A stretch of 5,719 nt of DNA from Candidatus Hydrogenedentota bacterium (GTDB lineage Bacteria > Hydrogenedentota > Hydrogenedentia > Hydrogenedentales > SLHB01). The DNA lies in the NCBI GenBank assembly GCA_022706165.1, contig JAKJDA010000205.1, forward strand, positions 1-5,719. Direction: 5' to 3'. Position 1 is the stretch's first letter. The number at the start of each line of letters is the position of its first letter. A program made the translations under genes and the position numbers. The notes beneath the pieces are model-generated. The model was not told the origin of the DNA, did no database searches, and saw nothing but the letters and a program-made list of their open reading frames with translations. This document shows positions 5,616 to 5,719 of this stretch, in pieces.

Positions 5616-5719
5616 GTGAGTTGCTTGTTTGGGCTTGCACTCGTGGGGCGTGAATGGGTTTGGGACTCGCGTCAAGGGTTTCGCGTGAATTTCGAGAAAT
5701 CCGGCGGGCGCTTTTCGAG
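5616..5719 (+). CDS. Possible start of a rightward gene, cut by window edge
   Basis: A GTG at 5616 has an AGGA site (5606-5609) six bases upstream, an in-frame stop just before it (5601-5603), and stays open for 34 codons to the edge. The peptide begins MSCLFGLALVGREWVWDSRQ; I recognise no family. A competing frame from ATG 5653 (MGLGLASRVSREFREIRRAL) is also open to the edge but has a weaker upstream site. The promoter candidate at 5541-5569 supports rightward transcription here, but the short length makes the choice of frame, and whether there is a gene at all, uncertain. Confidence 0.22.
   Translation, partial: MSCLFGLALVGREWVWDSRQGFRVNFEKSGGRFS

Noticed and set aside
5308..5675. Leftward open frames of 60-79 residues upstream of the PEP-CTERM gene
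   Set aside because: No good ribosome binding sites, no protein-like pattern, and they run through the 14-bp tandem repeat and T/G-rich DNA.

Overview
The window reads as a stretch of chromosome from a GC-rich (by eye, high fifties percent) Gram-negative bacterium. The best taxonomic clue is a secreted protein with a C-terminal PEP-CTERM sorting signal, which is found in exosortase-carrying, exopolysaccharide-making Gram-negatives. Together with a Gfo/Idh/MocA oxidoreductase and a TPR protein, this would suit the PVC group (Verrucomicrobiota, Kiritimatiellota, Lentisphaerota) or a similar environmental lineage such as Hydrogenedentota. That placement is inference; there is no rRNA or marker gene here beyond aroB.

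Left part (1-757). Two leftward genes lie here. The first is a 68-residue protein resembling the end of the XPB/Ssl2 helicase-conjoined domain. It overlaps by four bases (GTGA) the start of a second gene that runs off the left edge and looks like the N-terminal part of a helicase-associated protein. The second gene starts with GTG and is easily missed. A leftward extended -10 promoter and a rightward sigma70-type promoter with a leader hairpin sit in the divergent space.

Middle (758-4468). Four rightward genes follow: a 344-residue NAD(P)-dependent Gfo/Idh/MocA oxidoreductase; aroB (3-dehydroquinate synthase, complete, with its expected catalytic motifs); a 275-residue TPR protein; and a 215-residue protein I cannot assign. 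The last three are separated by 13-base gaps and are probably one operon. The 79-base gap before aroB holds two small, mutually exclusive hairpins. The block ends at a perfect 11-bp hairpin that also lies downstream of the convergent gene.

Right part (4469-5719). A leftward gene encodes a 246-residue secreted protein with signal peptide and PEP-CTERM tail. It is followed by about 430 bases with no confident gene. That stretch holds a 14-bp tandem repeat just upstream of the PEP-CTERM gene, a small hairpin, and a rightward TTGACA promoter candidate ahead of a possible gene start at 5616.

Most of the window is ordinary housekeeping or accessory content. The points most worth a second look are the split helicase-conjoined module at the left end, the unassigned protein tied to aroB and a TPR protein, and the regulatory-looking DNA between 5290 and 5719. 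I see no CRISPR array, tRNA, rRNA, insertion sequence or evident defence system.
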